Assembly (NCBI GenBank): GCA_900112325.1 | Contig: FOLJ01000007.1 | Location: forward strand, 248,001-312,000 | Source of the DNA: Micromonospora sediminimaris | Lineage (GTDB): Bacteria; Actinomycetota; Actinomycetes; Mycobacteriales; Micromonosporaceae | Direction: 5' to 3' | Length of the DNA stretch: 64,000 nucleotides | Shown: positions 49,990-58,321 of the stretch, one piece after another | Numbering within the stretch: the first letter of the stretch is position 1 | Layout of the letters: the number at the start of each line of letters is the position of its first letter | Translations under genes and position numbers: made by a program | The notes under the pieces: generated by a model | The model's input: the letters and a program-made list of their open reading frames with translations, nothing else | The model's database searches: none | Told to the model about the DNA's origin: nothing

Positions 49990-50229
49990 ATGACGGTTGA
50001 CCAGGAAGTTGTCCCCGAGCGCGAGCAGGCAGAGCCGTCCGAACCCGTCTCCACCGCCACCGTGGTCGCGTACGCGATCGTCGGTGTCGTCCTGTTCGGC
50101 TGGTTCCTGTTCGGTTGGCTGGTGCTCCAGCAGGGCTTCGTCGACTCGGTCGGCGAGGCGGCCGGCACCGGGTTCACCCTGCTCCTGATCGTGGCGATCG
50201 TCGGGTCGGTGCGGCGTAGTCGCCGCTGA
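49990..50229 (+). CDS. Small two-helix membrane protein of unknown function
   Basis: 79 residues. Acidic N-terminus (~20 residues), then two membrane helices (VVAYAIVGVVLFGWFLFGWLVL and GFTLLLIVAIVGSV) and a basic end RRSRR, which predicts the acidic end outside or both ends in the cytoplasm. ATG 49990 follows ggaggg. Stands between two convergent-side helicase-related genes; its stop is 3 bases from the end of the next minus gene. Confidence 0.72.
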   Translation: MTVDQEVVPEREQAEPSEPVSTATVVAYAIVGVVLFGWFLFGWLVLQQGFVDSVGEAAGTGFTLLLIVAIVGSVRRSRR

Positions 50230-50232
50230 ACC

Positions 50233-52701
50233 TCACTTCTCCAGCACCGCCGCGGTGATCCGGTGCAAGGCGAAGGTGTGCAGCATCTCGGTGCGCTCGT
50301 CCTCGGCACGCAGGTAGCCCGCGCCGAGCGAGACGGGCCGCACCAGCCGGGACGCGGTTGCCCCGTGTGCGTCGACGTAGCCGACCCAGACCAGCGCCTT
50401 GTCGCGTACCGCCTGCTGGAGCACGGCCAGGGCGTCGTGGTGACTGTGCGCGGGAACCGGCCCGTCCGACGTCGCGCCGCGCACCACCGCCGGAGCCCGG
50501 CGGGCCGCCCGCGCCACCGCGTCGCCCCGCCGGATCTGCTCCACCACCCCGAGCAGGCGCGGCAGCGGCAGGCGTGGGGTGGCGAGCGGGTCGAGCGCCC
50601 GGGTCGCCACCGACACCCTGGCCGGTGCCCGTCGGGCCTTCGGTCGGGTCAGCACCGTCGACCCGGTGGCATCCTCGGCCACCGGGGCGTAGCCGGCCTC
50701 CCGGAGCACGCTGAGCAGCCGACCGCCCTGGTACGGCGTCACCAGCACGGTCGGCGCGAGGCGGCGTAGCGCCAGCGCCTCCACCCGCCGGTCGGCAAGC
50801 ACCTCGGCCAGCAGCGCCTCGTCGTCGCTGCGCAGGTACGCCCCGGCGGAGCCGATGCGCAGCCCGCCGTGCTTGCGGGCCACGTCGTCGACCAGGTACG
50901 CCAACCCCTGCGGCACCGGCGTGCGGGACCGGCGACGGAACAGGTCGTGCAGGTCGTCCGCGGAGTAGCCGGCATCCAACGCCCGCCGCACACTGCCGGT
51001 GGTGATCCGGTGCACGCTCGCCCCACCTGCCGACTCCGGCTCGGCGACCACCTCAAGCTCGGCGGCGAGCGCCGGCTCCGGCGGCCCGGGCACCACCACG
51101 CTCAGGTCGGCCTGGACGAGGAAGTGGTCCACCGGAGCGGGCAGCAGCGTGTCCAGGATCCGGATCGCGCTGCCACCGTCCTCGGCGTCGGCCCGCAGCC
51201 CCAGCGGGTCGTCCGTGGCGTCGTCCTCGCTCGCCGTCGCCTCGGCCAGCAGCAGCCGCCCGTACGAGGTGAGCGCCCCCAGCCCGGTCACGCCCAGCGT
51301 GGCCGCCTCGGCCAGGACCTCCCGATGCGCGTTCTCCCGACCACGGCTGCGTCGGGGCGCCCGCCAGTCCAACAGCGCCAACACCTCCTCGGCACTTGGC
51401 GCGGCCGCCGGTTCCAGGTCCGCGAGTACGCCGAGTACCGCCCGCCGGGCGGCCGGGGCGCCGGCCCGTTCCGCCTCCGCCGACAGCACCGTGATCGGCC
51501 GGTCCCGGTCGTCGCGCTGCCCGACCAGACCGACCTGTCGGGTCATGGTCAGCCAGGCCCGGGCCAGTTGCTCCCAGCGCTGAGCCAGCGAACCGGCACG
51601 CCACATCTCGTACCCGGCGGTGGGTAGCACCTGCTGGTCGGCGCCGTACCGACCGGCGGCACCGGGCAGCTCCATCTCACCGGTCAGCCCGGCCGCGTAC
51701 GCCACCTCCAGCAGCAGTGCGGCCACGGACTCGTCCGACCCGGTGGCCCGCGCCAGCCGGCGCAGGTCACGTACCCCGATGCCGCCGGATCGCAGCACCG
51801 GCGCCGGTTCGGCGGCCAACTGCTCCAGCAGCGCCTCGGTATGGCGTACCACCTCCATGGTCTGCCCGGCCCCGGCGGAGTCGGCAGCCTTCGGCTCGCG
51901 CGGCGTCGCGGCCACCTGGGGTGGACTGCTGCTCAACGGGCCCAGCGGACCGGTCTCGCGGCGCAGCAGCAGCCCGATCTCCCGGGGCAGCTCGACCATG
52001 CCGGTGGTGCCACCCTTGCCGCCGGAGACCCGCACCAGCAGCCGGTGGTCGACCAGCCAACGCACCGGTGACCCGGTCGGCGCCCCGCCGTTCGTGTCGT
52101 CCGGCGGCAGGTCGTCGTCCGCGCCGACCGCTGGTGCCTGCAACGCCCCGGGCGGCACGCTGCCGACCGGTGGGCCGGCGGCCAGCCGGTCCAGGATCGC
52201 CCGGGCCGACGGCGGCGCGGACAGCAGCGTCCGCCGCAGCTTCGCCGGGTCCGCGCAGAGCGCGGCCGTGCGCGGGTCCAGCTCCGTCGCCGGCCGGCCG
52301 AGCCCCGCAGGGTACGGAGAGATCTCGTCGATGCCTCCGACGAGGTGCAGGGCGTTGTCGGGGCCGTACAGCAGGAACCGGGCTCGCAGCCGGTCGACGG
52401 CGGCCCGGACGGCGGTGGGAGCGGGCGGGTTGGGGCCGGTGGTGGCCAGGGCCAGAACCCCGTCGACCGAGGTGGTGCCGTCGGCCGGGTCACGGGTCAA
52501 CCGGGCGGCGTCCATGATCTGAAGCGTGAACTGGTCCAGCCCGTCGAGCGCGCGCGACACCGAGACGCGGGACTGTGCCCGGATGGCGAGGGCGGCCACG
52601 TCGGCGGGGACCGGCACGACGAGGTCGGGCCGGAGCTGGAGAAGCGCGGCGAGGGACTCGTCGGGCAGCGACCGCAGGTGGTCGGCGAGTGAGGTGCTCA
52701 T
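50233..52701 (-). CDS. Helicase-associated protein with WYL-like C-terminus
   Basis: 822 residues. Family annotated in actinobacteria as helicase-associated / XPB-Ssl2-like N-terminal domain protein; mycobacteria carry one beside their XPB gene (from memory). No helicase motifs: no Walker A or DExH. N-terminal LADHLRSLPDESLAALLQLRPDL is family-typical. The C-terminal ~70 residues (ALVWVGYVDAHGATASRLVRPVSLGAGYLRAEDER) resemble WYL ligand-binding folds. Linker regions are Ala/Pro-rich. Likely partner of the XPB helicase or a ligand-responsive regulator. ATG 52701 lies 9 bases after a TAGCGT hexamer. Confidence 0.87.
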   Translation of the reverse strand: MSTSLADHLRSLPDESLAALLQLRPDLVVPVPADVAALAIRAQSRVSVSRALDGLDQFTLQIMDAARLTRDPADGTTSVDGVLALATTGPNPPAPTAVRAAVDRLRARFLLYGPDNALHLVGGIDEISPYPAGLGRPATELDPRTAALCADPAKLRRTLLSAPPSARAILDRLAAGPPVGSVPPGALQAPAVGADDDLPPDDTNGGAPTGSPVRWLVDHRLLVRVSGGKGGTTGMVELPREIGLLLRRETGPLGPLSSSPPQVAATPREPKAADSAGAGQTMEVVRHTEALLEQLAAEPAPVLRSGGIGVRDLRRLARATGSDESVAALLLEVAYAAGLTGEMELPGAAGRYGADQQVLPTAGYEMWRAGSLAQRWEQLARAWLTMTRQVGLVGQRDDRDRPITVLSAEAERAGAPAARRAVLGVLADLEPAAAPSAEEVLALLDWRAPRRSRGRENAHREVLAEAATLGVTGLGALTSYGRLLLAEATASEDDATDDPLGLRADAEDGGSAIRILDTLLPAPVDHFLVQADLSVVVPGPPEPALAAELEVVAEPESAGGASVHRITTGSVRRALDAGYSADDLHDLFRRRSRTPVPQGLAYLVDDVARKHGGLRIGSAGAYLRSDDEALLAEVLADRRVEALALRRLAPTVLVTPYQGGRLLSVLREAGYAPVAEDATGSTVLTRPKARRAPARVSVATRALDPLATPRLPLPRLLGVVEQIRRGDAVARAARRAPAVVRGATSDGPVPAHSHHDALAVLQQAVRDKALVWVGYVDAHGATASRLVRPVSLGAGYLRAEDERTEMLHTFALHRITAAVLEK

Positions 52702-52772
52702 CGTCGTTCCACGCTAGCCCGGTCGGGGCCACTCCCGCCCATCGGACGACCCGGCCGGTCCGGCTGGCCGGG

Positions 52773-52778
52773 TAGCTT
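52773..52778 (+). promoter_or_regulatory. -10 box of leaderless promoter for the HAD gene
   Basis: tagctt (TANNNT) ends 6 bases before ATG 52785. Confidence 0.5.
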
Positions 52779-52784
52779 TCCAGG

Positions 52785-53408
52785 ATGCCCCCGTTGACCG
52801 TTGGCTTCGACCTCGACATGACCCTCGTCGACTCGCGTCCCGGTATCGCCGCGACCTATCGCGCACTCACCGAGCGGACCGGGGTACCCGTCGACGCCGA
52901 CGTCGCCGTGTCCCGGCTCGGCCCGCCACTGCGTACCGAGATCGCCCACTGGTTCCCGCCGGAGCAGGTAGAGGAGGCGGTGACCGTCTACCGCGAGCTG
53001 TACCCGGCGTACGCGATCACGCCGACCGTGCCGCTGCCCGGCGCGGTGGCGGCCCTCGCCGCGGTCCGCGACCGGGGCGGCCGGGTGCTGGTGGTCACTT
53101 CCAAGATCGGCCGGCTGGCCCGGCTGCACCTGGACCATCTTGGGCTGGTCGTGGACGAGCTGGCCGGTGACCTGTTCGCCGAGGAGAAGGCGACCGCGTT
53201 GCGGGCGCACGGGGCGACCCACTACGTCGGCGACCACGTGGCGGACATGGTGGCCGCCGCTGCGGCCGGGGTGCCCGGGATCGCGGTGGCCACGGGCCCG
53301 TGTACCCCCGACGAGCTGCGTGCCGCCGGGGCGGCGGCGGTGCTTGCGGATCTCACCGGATTCCCAGCGGCGCTCGACGGGATGATCCGGCTAGCCTTGA
53401 GGCAGTAG
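52785..53408 (+). CDS. HAD-superfamily hydrolase
   Basis: 207 residues. Motif I VGFDLDMTLVDSRPG, motif II VVTSK, and motif IV YVGDHVADMVAAAAAGVPGIAV are visible; the motif III Lys is in AEEKATAL. The alpha-helical cap (~residues 18-85) is of the phosphoglycolate phosphatase type. Substrate unknown. 27 bases before the cold-shock gene. Confidence 0.9.
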   Translation: MPPLTVGFDLDMTLVDSRPGIAATYRALTERTGVPVDADVAVSRLGPPLRTEIAHWFPPEQVEEAVTVYRELYPAYAITPTVPLPGAVAALAAVRDRGGRVLVVTSKIGRLARLHLDHLGLVVDELAGDLFAEEKATALRAHGATHYVGDHVADMVAAAAAGVPGIAVATGPCTPDELRAAGAAAVLADLTGFPAALDGMIRLALRQ

Positions 53409-53435
53409 ACGTTCAAGCGAAGCAGAGGTTCTCAG

Positions 53436-53822
53436 GTGCCTACGGGTCGAGTGAAGTGGTACGACGCGGCCAAGGGATACGGGTTCGTCACCAGTGACGA
53501 GGGTGGCGACGTGTTCCTGCCGAAGGGCGCGCTACCGGCGGGGGTCACCGATCTCAAGGGCGGCCAGCGGGTCGACTTCAGCGTGGTGGACAGCCGGCGG
53601 GGTGCGCAGGCGATGGGGGTGAAGCTGCTGGACGCGCCGCCGTCCGTGGCGGAGCTGCGCCGACGCCCCGCCGAGGAGTTGCACGGCCTGGTCGAAGACA
53701 TGATCAAGGTGCTGGAGGCGAAGGTTCAACCGGACCTGCGCCGGGGCCGCTTCCCGGACCGCAGGACCGCGCAGAAGATCGCTCAGCTGGTCCACGCGGT
53801 CGCCCGCGAGCTGGAGGTCTGA
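53436..53822 (+). CDS. Cold-shock domain protein with C-terminal extension
   Basis: 128 residues. Residues 1-65 are the cold-shock OB fold: TGRVKWYDAAKGYGFVTSDE with RNP1 KGYGFV, and RNP2 DVFLPKGAL instead of the usual DIFVH. The added ~60-residue helical part (SVAELRRRPAEELHGLVEDMIKVLE) is seen in actinobacterial 127-135-residue cold-shock proteins near the XPB locus. Binds single-stranded nucleic acid. GTG start with agagg upstream. Its 3' end overlaps the converging mqnD gene by 40 bases. Confidence 0.92.
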   Translation: MPTGRVKWYDAAKGYGFVTSDEGGDVFLPKGALPAGVTDLKGGQRVDFSVVDSRRGAQAMGVKLLDAPPSVAELRRRPAEELHGLVEDMIKVLEAKVQPDLRRGRFPDRRTAQKIAQLVHAVARELEV

Positions 53823-54631
53823 GGCACGAGCCCGGCGTCGGCGGCCCGGCCGAGCAGCGCCTCGACGGCAGCGAAACCCGCCTCACCGAGGTCTGCGGTG
53901 AACTCGTTGACGTAGAGGCCGATGTGCCGGTCCACCACGTCGGGCTCCATCTCCTGGGCGTGCGCCAGCACGTACCCCCGGCTGGCCGCCGGATCGGCCC
54001 AGGCTCGCTGGACGGAGTCCCGGATCCAGCCGGCGGCCTGCTGTGGGTCGACCACGCCCCGCCGGGCCAGGATGGCGCCGAGCGGGATCGGCAGCCCGGT
54101 GTCCGACTCCCACCACTCGCCCAGGTCGACCAGGGCGGTGAGGCCGTGTCGGGGATAGGTGAACCGGGCCTCGTGGATCACCAGGCCGGCGTCGTACCGG
54201 CCGGCGGCCACGCCCGGCATGATCTCGTGGAACGGCACCACCTCGATGCGTCGCGGCGTCCGTCCGGCCGCCCAGAGCCGGAACAGCAGGTACGCCGTGG
54301 TCCGGTCACCCGGCACCGCCACGGTGGCACCGGTGAGATCGTCGCGCTCCGGTTCGCCACCGTGGTCGGTGCGGGTGAGCACCAGCGGGCCACATCCCCG
54401 GCCCAACGCACCCCCACAGGGCAGCAGGTGGTAGTCCTCCAGCAGCCACGGCAGCGCCGCGTAACTCACCTTCACCAGGTCGAACGCGCCCCGCTCGGCG
54501 GCCGTGTTGGTGACGTCCACGTCGGCGTACGTCACCTCGACCGGCGGCGCGCCGGGCACCTGTCCGTGTACCAGCGCGTGGAAGACGAACGTGTCGTTGG
54601 GACAGGGCGAGATCGCCAGCGAGAGCGCCAC
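53783..54631 (-). CDS. mqnD: 1,4-dihydroxy-6-naphthoate synthase (futalosine menaquinone pathway)
   Basis: 282 residues. MqnD converts cyclic dehypoxanthinyl futalosine to 1,4-dihydroxy-6-naphthoate. Start LSLAISPCPNDTFVFHALVHG is diagnostic; VKVSYAALPWLLEDYHLLPCGGALGRGCGPLV, AVPGDRTTAYLLFRLW and AGLVIHEARFTYPRHGL match. GTG 54631 sits 6 bases after a TACGGT hexamer, so the transcript is probably leaderless. The last 40 bases overlap the cold-shock gene on the other strand. Confidence 0.93.
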   Translation of the reverse strand: MALSLAISPCPNDTFVFHALVHGQVPGAPPVEVTYADVDVTNTAAERGAFDLVKVSYAALPWLLEDYHLLPCGGALGRGCGPLVLTRTDHGGEPERDDLTGATVAVPGDRTTAYLLFRLWAAGRTPRRIEVVPFHEIMPGVAAGRYDAGLVIHEARFTYPRHGLTALVDLGEWWESDTGLPIPLGAILARRGVVDPQQAAGWIRDSVQRAWADPAASRGYVLAHAQEMEPDVVDRHIGLYVNEFTADLGEAGFAAVEALLGRAADAGLVPQTSSSRATAWTS

Positions 54632-54637
54632 ACCCCC

Positions 54638-54643
54638 ACCGTA
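54638..54643 (-). promoter_or_regulatory. -10 box of leaderless promoter for mqnD
   Basis: Minus-strand TACGGT ends 6 bases before GTG 54631. Confidence 0.5.
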
Positions 54644-54687
54644 ACCCCGTCGACCCGACCCGCTGCCAGCGCGGCAGCGCCCCCACC

Positions 54688-54715
54688 CAAGATCCGGGCA
54701 ACATCCCGGATCTTG
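54688..54715. terminator. Stem-loop between mqnB and mqnD
   Basis: Perfect 11-bp arms caagatccggg / cccggatcttg with loop caacat. A second, weaker dyad (gcaac..gttgc, 54739-54757) and another gatctt follow before the mqnB stop. Terminates mqnB, so mqnB and mqnD are separate transcripts. Confidence 0.7.
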
Positions 54716-54783
54716 CTGCCTGAACTCGGCCAGAATCAGCAACATCGCCGAAGTTGCGCGGATCTTGGGATGGGGTTGACGCG

Positions 54784-55434
54784 TCAGCGTAGGGCGGAGG
54801 CGGCGGCGGTGAGGGCGGTGAGGGCGTCGCGCATGCGCCACGCGTCGCGGTCGCGGGGGCCGATCGGGTTCGAGATGGCACGCAGCTCGACGAAGGGCAC
54901 GCCGGCCTGGCTGGCGGCGACCGCCACGCCGTACCCCTCCATGGCCTCGGCCACCGCCTCCGGGTGACGCCGGACCAGTTCCTCGGTGCTGGCGGTGGTG
55001 CCGGTCACGGTGCTGACGGTCAGCACCGGTCCCACGGTCGCGGTCGGCAGCGCCGTGCGCAGGCCGGCCAGCAGTGTCGGGTCGGCGTCGAGGGCCGTGC
55101 CGCCGCCGAGCAGTTCGGCCGGCATGCCGAGTTCGTCGATCGGAATGAAGCCGTCCGGTGACTCGGCACCCAGGTCGGCGGCGACGGCCCGGGTGCCGAG
55201 CACGGTGTCACCGACCGCGACCCGGTCGGCGAAGCCGCCAGCAACCCCCGCACTGACCACTGCCCGGTACGGGCGGCCGGCCATCTCGGCGAGCGCCAGC
55301 AACCGGGCCGTCGCCGCACCGGCGACCGCCGGGCCCACCCCCACCGGCAGCACCGCCACGGTCGGGTCGGCGAGGCCGGACTGGATCGCTTCCGCCTCGG
55401 CGGGAACGGCGGTCACCACGAGCAGACCGCTCAC
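54784..55434 (-). CDS. mqnB: Futalosine hydrolase
   Basis: 216 residues, PNP/UDP phosphorylase-like nucleosidase fold. Removes hypoxanthine from futalosine in menaquinone synthesis. VTAVPAEAEAIQSGL, VVSAGVAGGFADRVAVGDTVLG and the substrate-binding AEAMEGYGVAVAASQAGVPFVELRAISNPIGPRDRDAW are family-typical. The GTG start overlaps the stop of the MFS gene (GTGA), so it is translated with that gene. Confidence 0.93.
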   Translation of the reverse strand: MSGLLVVTAVPAEAEAIQSGLADPTVAVLPVGVGPAVAGAATARLLALAEMAGRPYRAVVSAGVAGGFADRVAVGDTVLGTRAVAADLGAESPDGFIPIDELGMPAELLGGGTALDADPTLLAGLRTALPTATVGPVLTVSTVTGTTASTEELVRRHPEAVAEAMEGYGVAVAASQAGVPFVELRAISNPIGPRDRDAWRMRDALTALTAAASALR

Positions 55435-57044
55435 GTGAGCGAACCCGGTGAGCTGCGCCGCGTCTCGTCGTCGCCCCCGCCGGAACCGGTGATCGTGGAG
55501 GACGGGCGATAGATGTGGAACCCCGGTGGTGCCATCCCCGGCTCCTCGGGACCACGTCCACCCTGGAACGGGGCGGGGGACGTGGGGGTGGACTCGCGCT
55601 CCGCCTCGGTGGTGCGCTCCGACTCGGCCTGCTTCTCGGCGGCCAACTCGTCGTCGGTCAGTGGCCGTCCGTGCAGCTTCTCGGCCCGGAGTCGCCGGGC
55701 CATCACCAGGCCCCGGGCGGCGGCGAGAGCGCCGACACCGGCGGCGACGGCGATGCCGATCCGGCCGTCGAAGGGTACGAGCCCCAGCCCGCCACCGGCG
55801 ACGAAGGCGAGCATCAGCACCGTCTCGGAATGGGCGAAGGAACTGGCCCGCAACCGTTCCGGGATGCGTTCCTGGATCGAGGCGTCCACGGCCAGCTTGG
55901 CGATGCCGCTCATCATCGCCGTGACCACGCAGAGCAGGGCGACCATCGGTAGCGAGAAGCTCAGCACGGTGAGTACGCCAACCCCGGCGACGATCACCAT
56001 GCCGCTGGACTGGAGGGCGGCCGGGCGGTGGATGCGCAACCGGGTACCGATCGCGGTGGCGAGGAAGGTGCCGACGGCCAGTGCGCCGCCGACCAGGCCG
56101 AGTGATCCCTCGTCCCCCAGATCACGCCCGAACACCACGGTGGTCAGGTCGCCCGCCTTGATGGTGAAGGCCAGGAAGAGCAGCAGGAAACCGTAGACCG
56201 CGCGCAGCGTGGCCGCGCCGATCAGGGTCGAGATCACCAGTCGTCCGGCGGGTCTGCCCCGGCCCAGTGGTCGTTCGTCCGTGCCTCGACGCAGCGCCCG
56301 CAGTGGTCGCGGTACCCGTTCCGGCGGTTCGGAGTCCGCCTTCGGTGGTAGCCGGAGGGCGATCACCATGCCGACCAGGAAGATCACTGATGCGACCCGT
56401 AACGGCCACTGCGGTCCGAACCAGAACGCGGCCAGGCCGATCGGGGCGACAAGCGCACCCGCGACCGTGCCGTAGACGCTGGCCCGGGCGCCGACCTGGG
56501 ACAGTCCGAGCCCTTCCGGCAGCAGCCTGGGTACGGCCGCGGAACGCGCCACCCCGTACGCCCGGGAGAGTGCCAGCACGCCGAAGGCCGCCGGATAGAG
56601 CCCGAAGCCGTGGATGTAGTCGGAGATCAACCAGGCCAGGAACGCCCGGCCCAACATGGTTGTGGCCAGGGCGTAGCGACGGCCGTGCCGGAAGTGGTCG
56701 AGCAGTGGCCCGACCACGGGTGCGAGCATCGCGAAGGGCACCATGGTCACCAGCAGGTAGAGCGCGACCTTGCTCCGTGCCTCGCCGAGCGGCACGTTGA
56801 AGAAGATCGTCCCGGCCAGCCCGATGGCGATCAGCGTGTCACCGGCACAGGAGATCGCGTGCAGGTCGAACAGACGGACCATGCCGGTCTCCCCGCCGGC
56901 ACCCCGGGCCCGAGCCCGGGCGGCGCTGCGGGTCACCCAGCGGCTGCTGGACAGGGAACCGCGCAGCATCAGCCGGGTGGCGCGGATGCCGGTGCCGACG
57001 GTCCGCCCCAGGAGGGACCGCTCAGAGCGGGAGAACAGCGGCAT
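55431..57044 (-). CDS. MFS transporter upstream of mqnB
   Basis: 537 residues. Twelve membrane helices after a cytoplasmic N-terminus of ~60 residues (ending near GETGMVRLFDLHAISCAGDTLIAIGLAGTIF), with loop 2-3 GPLLDHFRHGRRYAL, and a long charged tail of ~90 residues (EKQAESERTTEAERES-type). It belongs to the macrolide-efflux-like MFS group. ATG 57044 has AGGA at 8 bases; ATG 57053 is possible. Translational coupling with mqnB is notable, but substrate unknown. Confidence 0.88.
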   Translation of the reverse strand: MPLFSRSERSLLGRTVGTGIRATRLMLRGSLSSSRWVTRSAARARARGAGGETGMVRLFDLHAISCAGDTLIAIGLAGTIFFNVPLGEARSKVALYLLVTMVPFAMLAPVVGPLLDHFRHGRRYALATTMLGRAFLAWLISDYIHGFGLYPAAFGVLALSRAYGVARSAAVPRLLPEGLGLSQVGARASVYGTVAGALVAPIGLAAFWFGPQWPLRVASVIFLVGMVIALRLPPKADSEPPERVPRPLRALRRGTDERPLGRGRPAGRLVISTLIGAATLRAVYGFLLLFLAFTIKAGDLTTVVFGRDLGDEGSLGLVGGALAVGTFLATAIGTRLRIHRPAALQSSGMVIVAGVGVLTVLSFSLPMVALLCVVTAMMSGIAKLAVDASIQERIPERLRASSFAHSETVLMLAFVAGGGLGLVPFDGRIGIAVAAGVGALAAARGLVMARRLRAEKLHGRPLTDDELAAEKQAESERTTEAERESTPTSPAPFQGGRGPEEPGMAPPGFHIYRPSSTITGSGGGDDETRRSSPGSLT

Positions 57045-57149
57045 GGCACCCATCCTGACCCATCGGCCCGGGCAATGCTGCGCCACCGCCGGAGAACACC
57101 TCTGGGGAGTGCCTCGCGGCTCACCCACCCGATGGGGAACAATGGTCGG

Positions 57150-57968
57150 GTGACCAGGCCCGCTTCCGCCCGTGCCGCCCGCCTTGACCAGGTCTGCGCC
57201 GCTGCCGTCGAGGTGGCGCGCGCCGGCATCACCGAGGTGGGCCCCGACGACGTCGGCGACCACCTCCAGGTCGTCGCCGAGGGCGATCGGCTCGTCACGC
57301 ACTACTTCGAGTGCCGGCTGGCCGGCTATCGCGGCTGGCGGTGGGCGGTCACCGTGACCCGGGTGCCGCGCAGCCGTACGGTGACGATCTGTGAGACGGT
57401 CCTGCTGCCCGGGCCAGATGCGCTGCTCGCCCCCGGCTGGTTGCCGTGGCAGGAGCGACTGAAGCCCGGCGACCTCGGCCCCGGCGACCTGCTGCTGACC
57501 CCGTCGGACGACGAGCGGCTCCAGCCCGGTTACCTCCTCTCCGACGACCCGGCGGTCGAGGAGACCGTCTGGGAGCTGGGGCTGGGCCGGCCCCGGGTGA
57601 TGTCACGGGAGGGGCGGATCGAGACGGCCCAACGCTGGTACGACGGCGATCACGGCCCCTCGGCGCCGATCTCCGCCTCCGCACCCGCCGCCGCCCGCTG
57701 CGGCACCTGCGGTTTCTACCTGCCACTCGCGGGCAGGCTGCGGCAGTGCTTCGGTGTCTGCGGCAACTTCTACGCGCCGGACGACGGCCGGGTGGTAAGC
57801 GCCGACCACGGCTGCGGCGCCCACTCGGAGACGCTTGTCGAGGCCGACACGGCGGTCGACGAGATGCCCACCGTTTACGACGACAGCGCGGTGGAGCCGA
57901 TGGCGGTCAGCCGCGCCGCCGGGTCCGTGGAGAGCGGCGAGCCGGCGGAGCCGTACGGGCACTCCTGA
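57150..57968 (+). CDS. DUF3027 protein
   Basis: 272 residues. TRPASARAARLDQVCAAAVEVARAGITEV and ECRLAGYRGWRWAVTVTRVPRSRTVTICETVLLPG are the DUF3027 signature; the cysteine set CGTCGFYLPLAGRLRQCFGVCGN plus the later HGCGAH likely bind a metal. Function unknown, widespread in actinobacteria. GTG 57150 follows aacaat at 6 bases (a weak leaderless-type arrangement); an in-frame ATG lies at 57132. Faces the MFS gene. Confidence 0.87.
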   Translation: MTRPASARAARLDQVCAAAVEVARAGITEVGPDDVGDHLQVVAEGDRLVTHYFECRLAGYRGWRWAVTVTRVPRSRTVTICETVLLPGPDALLAPGWLPWQERLKPGDLGPGDLLLTPSDDERLQPGYLLSDDPAVEETVWELGLGRPRVMSREGRIETAQRWYDGDHGPSAPISASAPAAARCGTCGFYLPLAGRLRQCFGVCGNFYAPDDGRVVSADHGCGAHSETLVEADTAVDEMPTVYDDSAVEPMAVSRAAGSVESGEPAEPYGHS

Positions 57969-57989
57969 CCGTGGCCGGCGCCCGTCGGG

Positions 57990-58232
57990 TCAACCGGCGG
58001 CGCGACGGCGGCGGCGGTTGGCGTCGTGCCGCATCATCACCGCCAGACCGGGGAAGCCCCACAGGAATCCGGCCAGGCAGATCCAGAGCCAGTTCTCGTG
58101 GCCACCGGCGACCAGCCGGTCGCGGAAGAGCAGCAGCACCAGCCCGGCGACGGCCCAGGCCGCCATTCCGGCGAGGGCGAACGGCACCATCGGCGGGTCG
58201 AGCGGCTCGGGGCGGGGTGGCGGGGTGGGCAC
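57990..58232 (-). CDS. DUF2530 small membrane protein
   Basis: 80 residues. PEPLDPPMVPFALAGMAAWAVAG begins the DUF2530 pattern; two helices (MVPFALAGMAAWAVAGLVLLLF and NWLWICLAGFLWGFPGLAVMM) are followed by RHDANRRRRR. Function unknown. GTG 58232 is set by a TACGCT box 6 bases upstream. Confidence 0.82.
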   Translation of the reverse strand: MPTPPPRPEPLDPPMVPFALAGMAAWAVAGLVLLLFRDRLVAGGHENWLWICLAGFLWGFPGLAVMMRHDANRRRRRAAG

Positions 58233-58238
58233 CCGGTC

Positions 58239-58244
58239 AGCGTA
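58239..58244 (-). promoter_or_regulatory. -10 box of leaderless promoter for the DUF2530 gene
   Basis: Minus-strand TACGCT ends 6 bases before GTG 58232. Confidence 0.5.
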
Positions 58245-58321
58245 CGTGACGCCGCTTCCCGGCAGGCCGGCCATCTGCGACGATGCGCGCGACAACCCGA
58301 TGATCCGCTGTGAGGTTCCTG

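Noticed and set aside
49493..49993. Coding sequence in the gap between xpb and the small membrane gene
   Set aside because: Several frames are open but none has a start with a ribosome site, a family-like sequence or normal codon bias.
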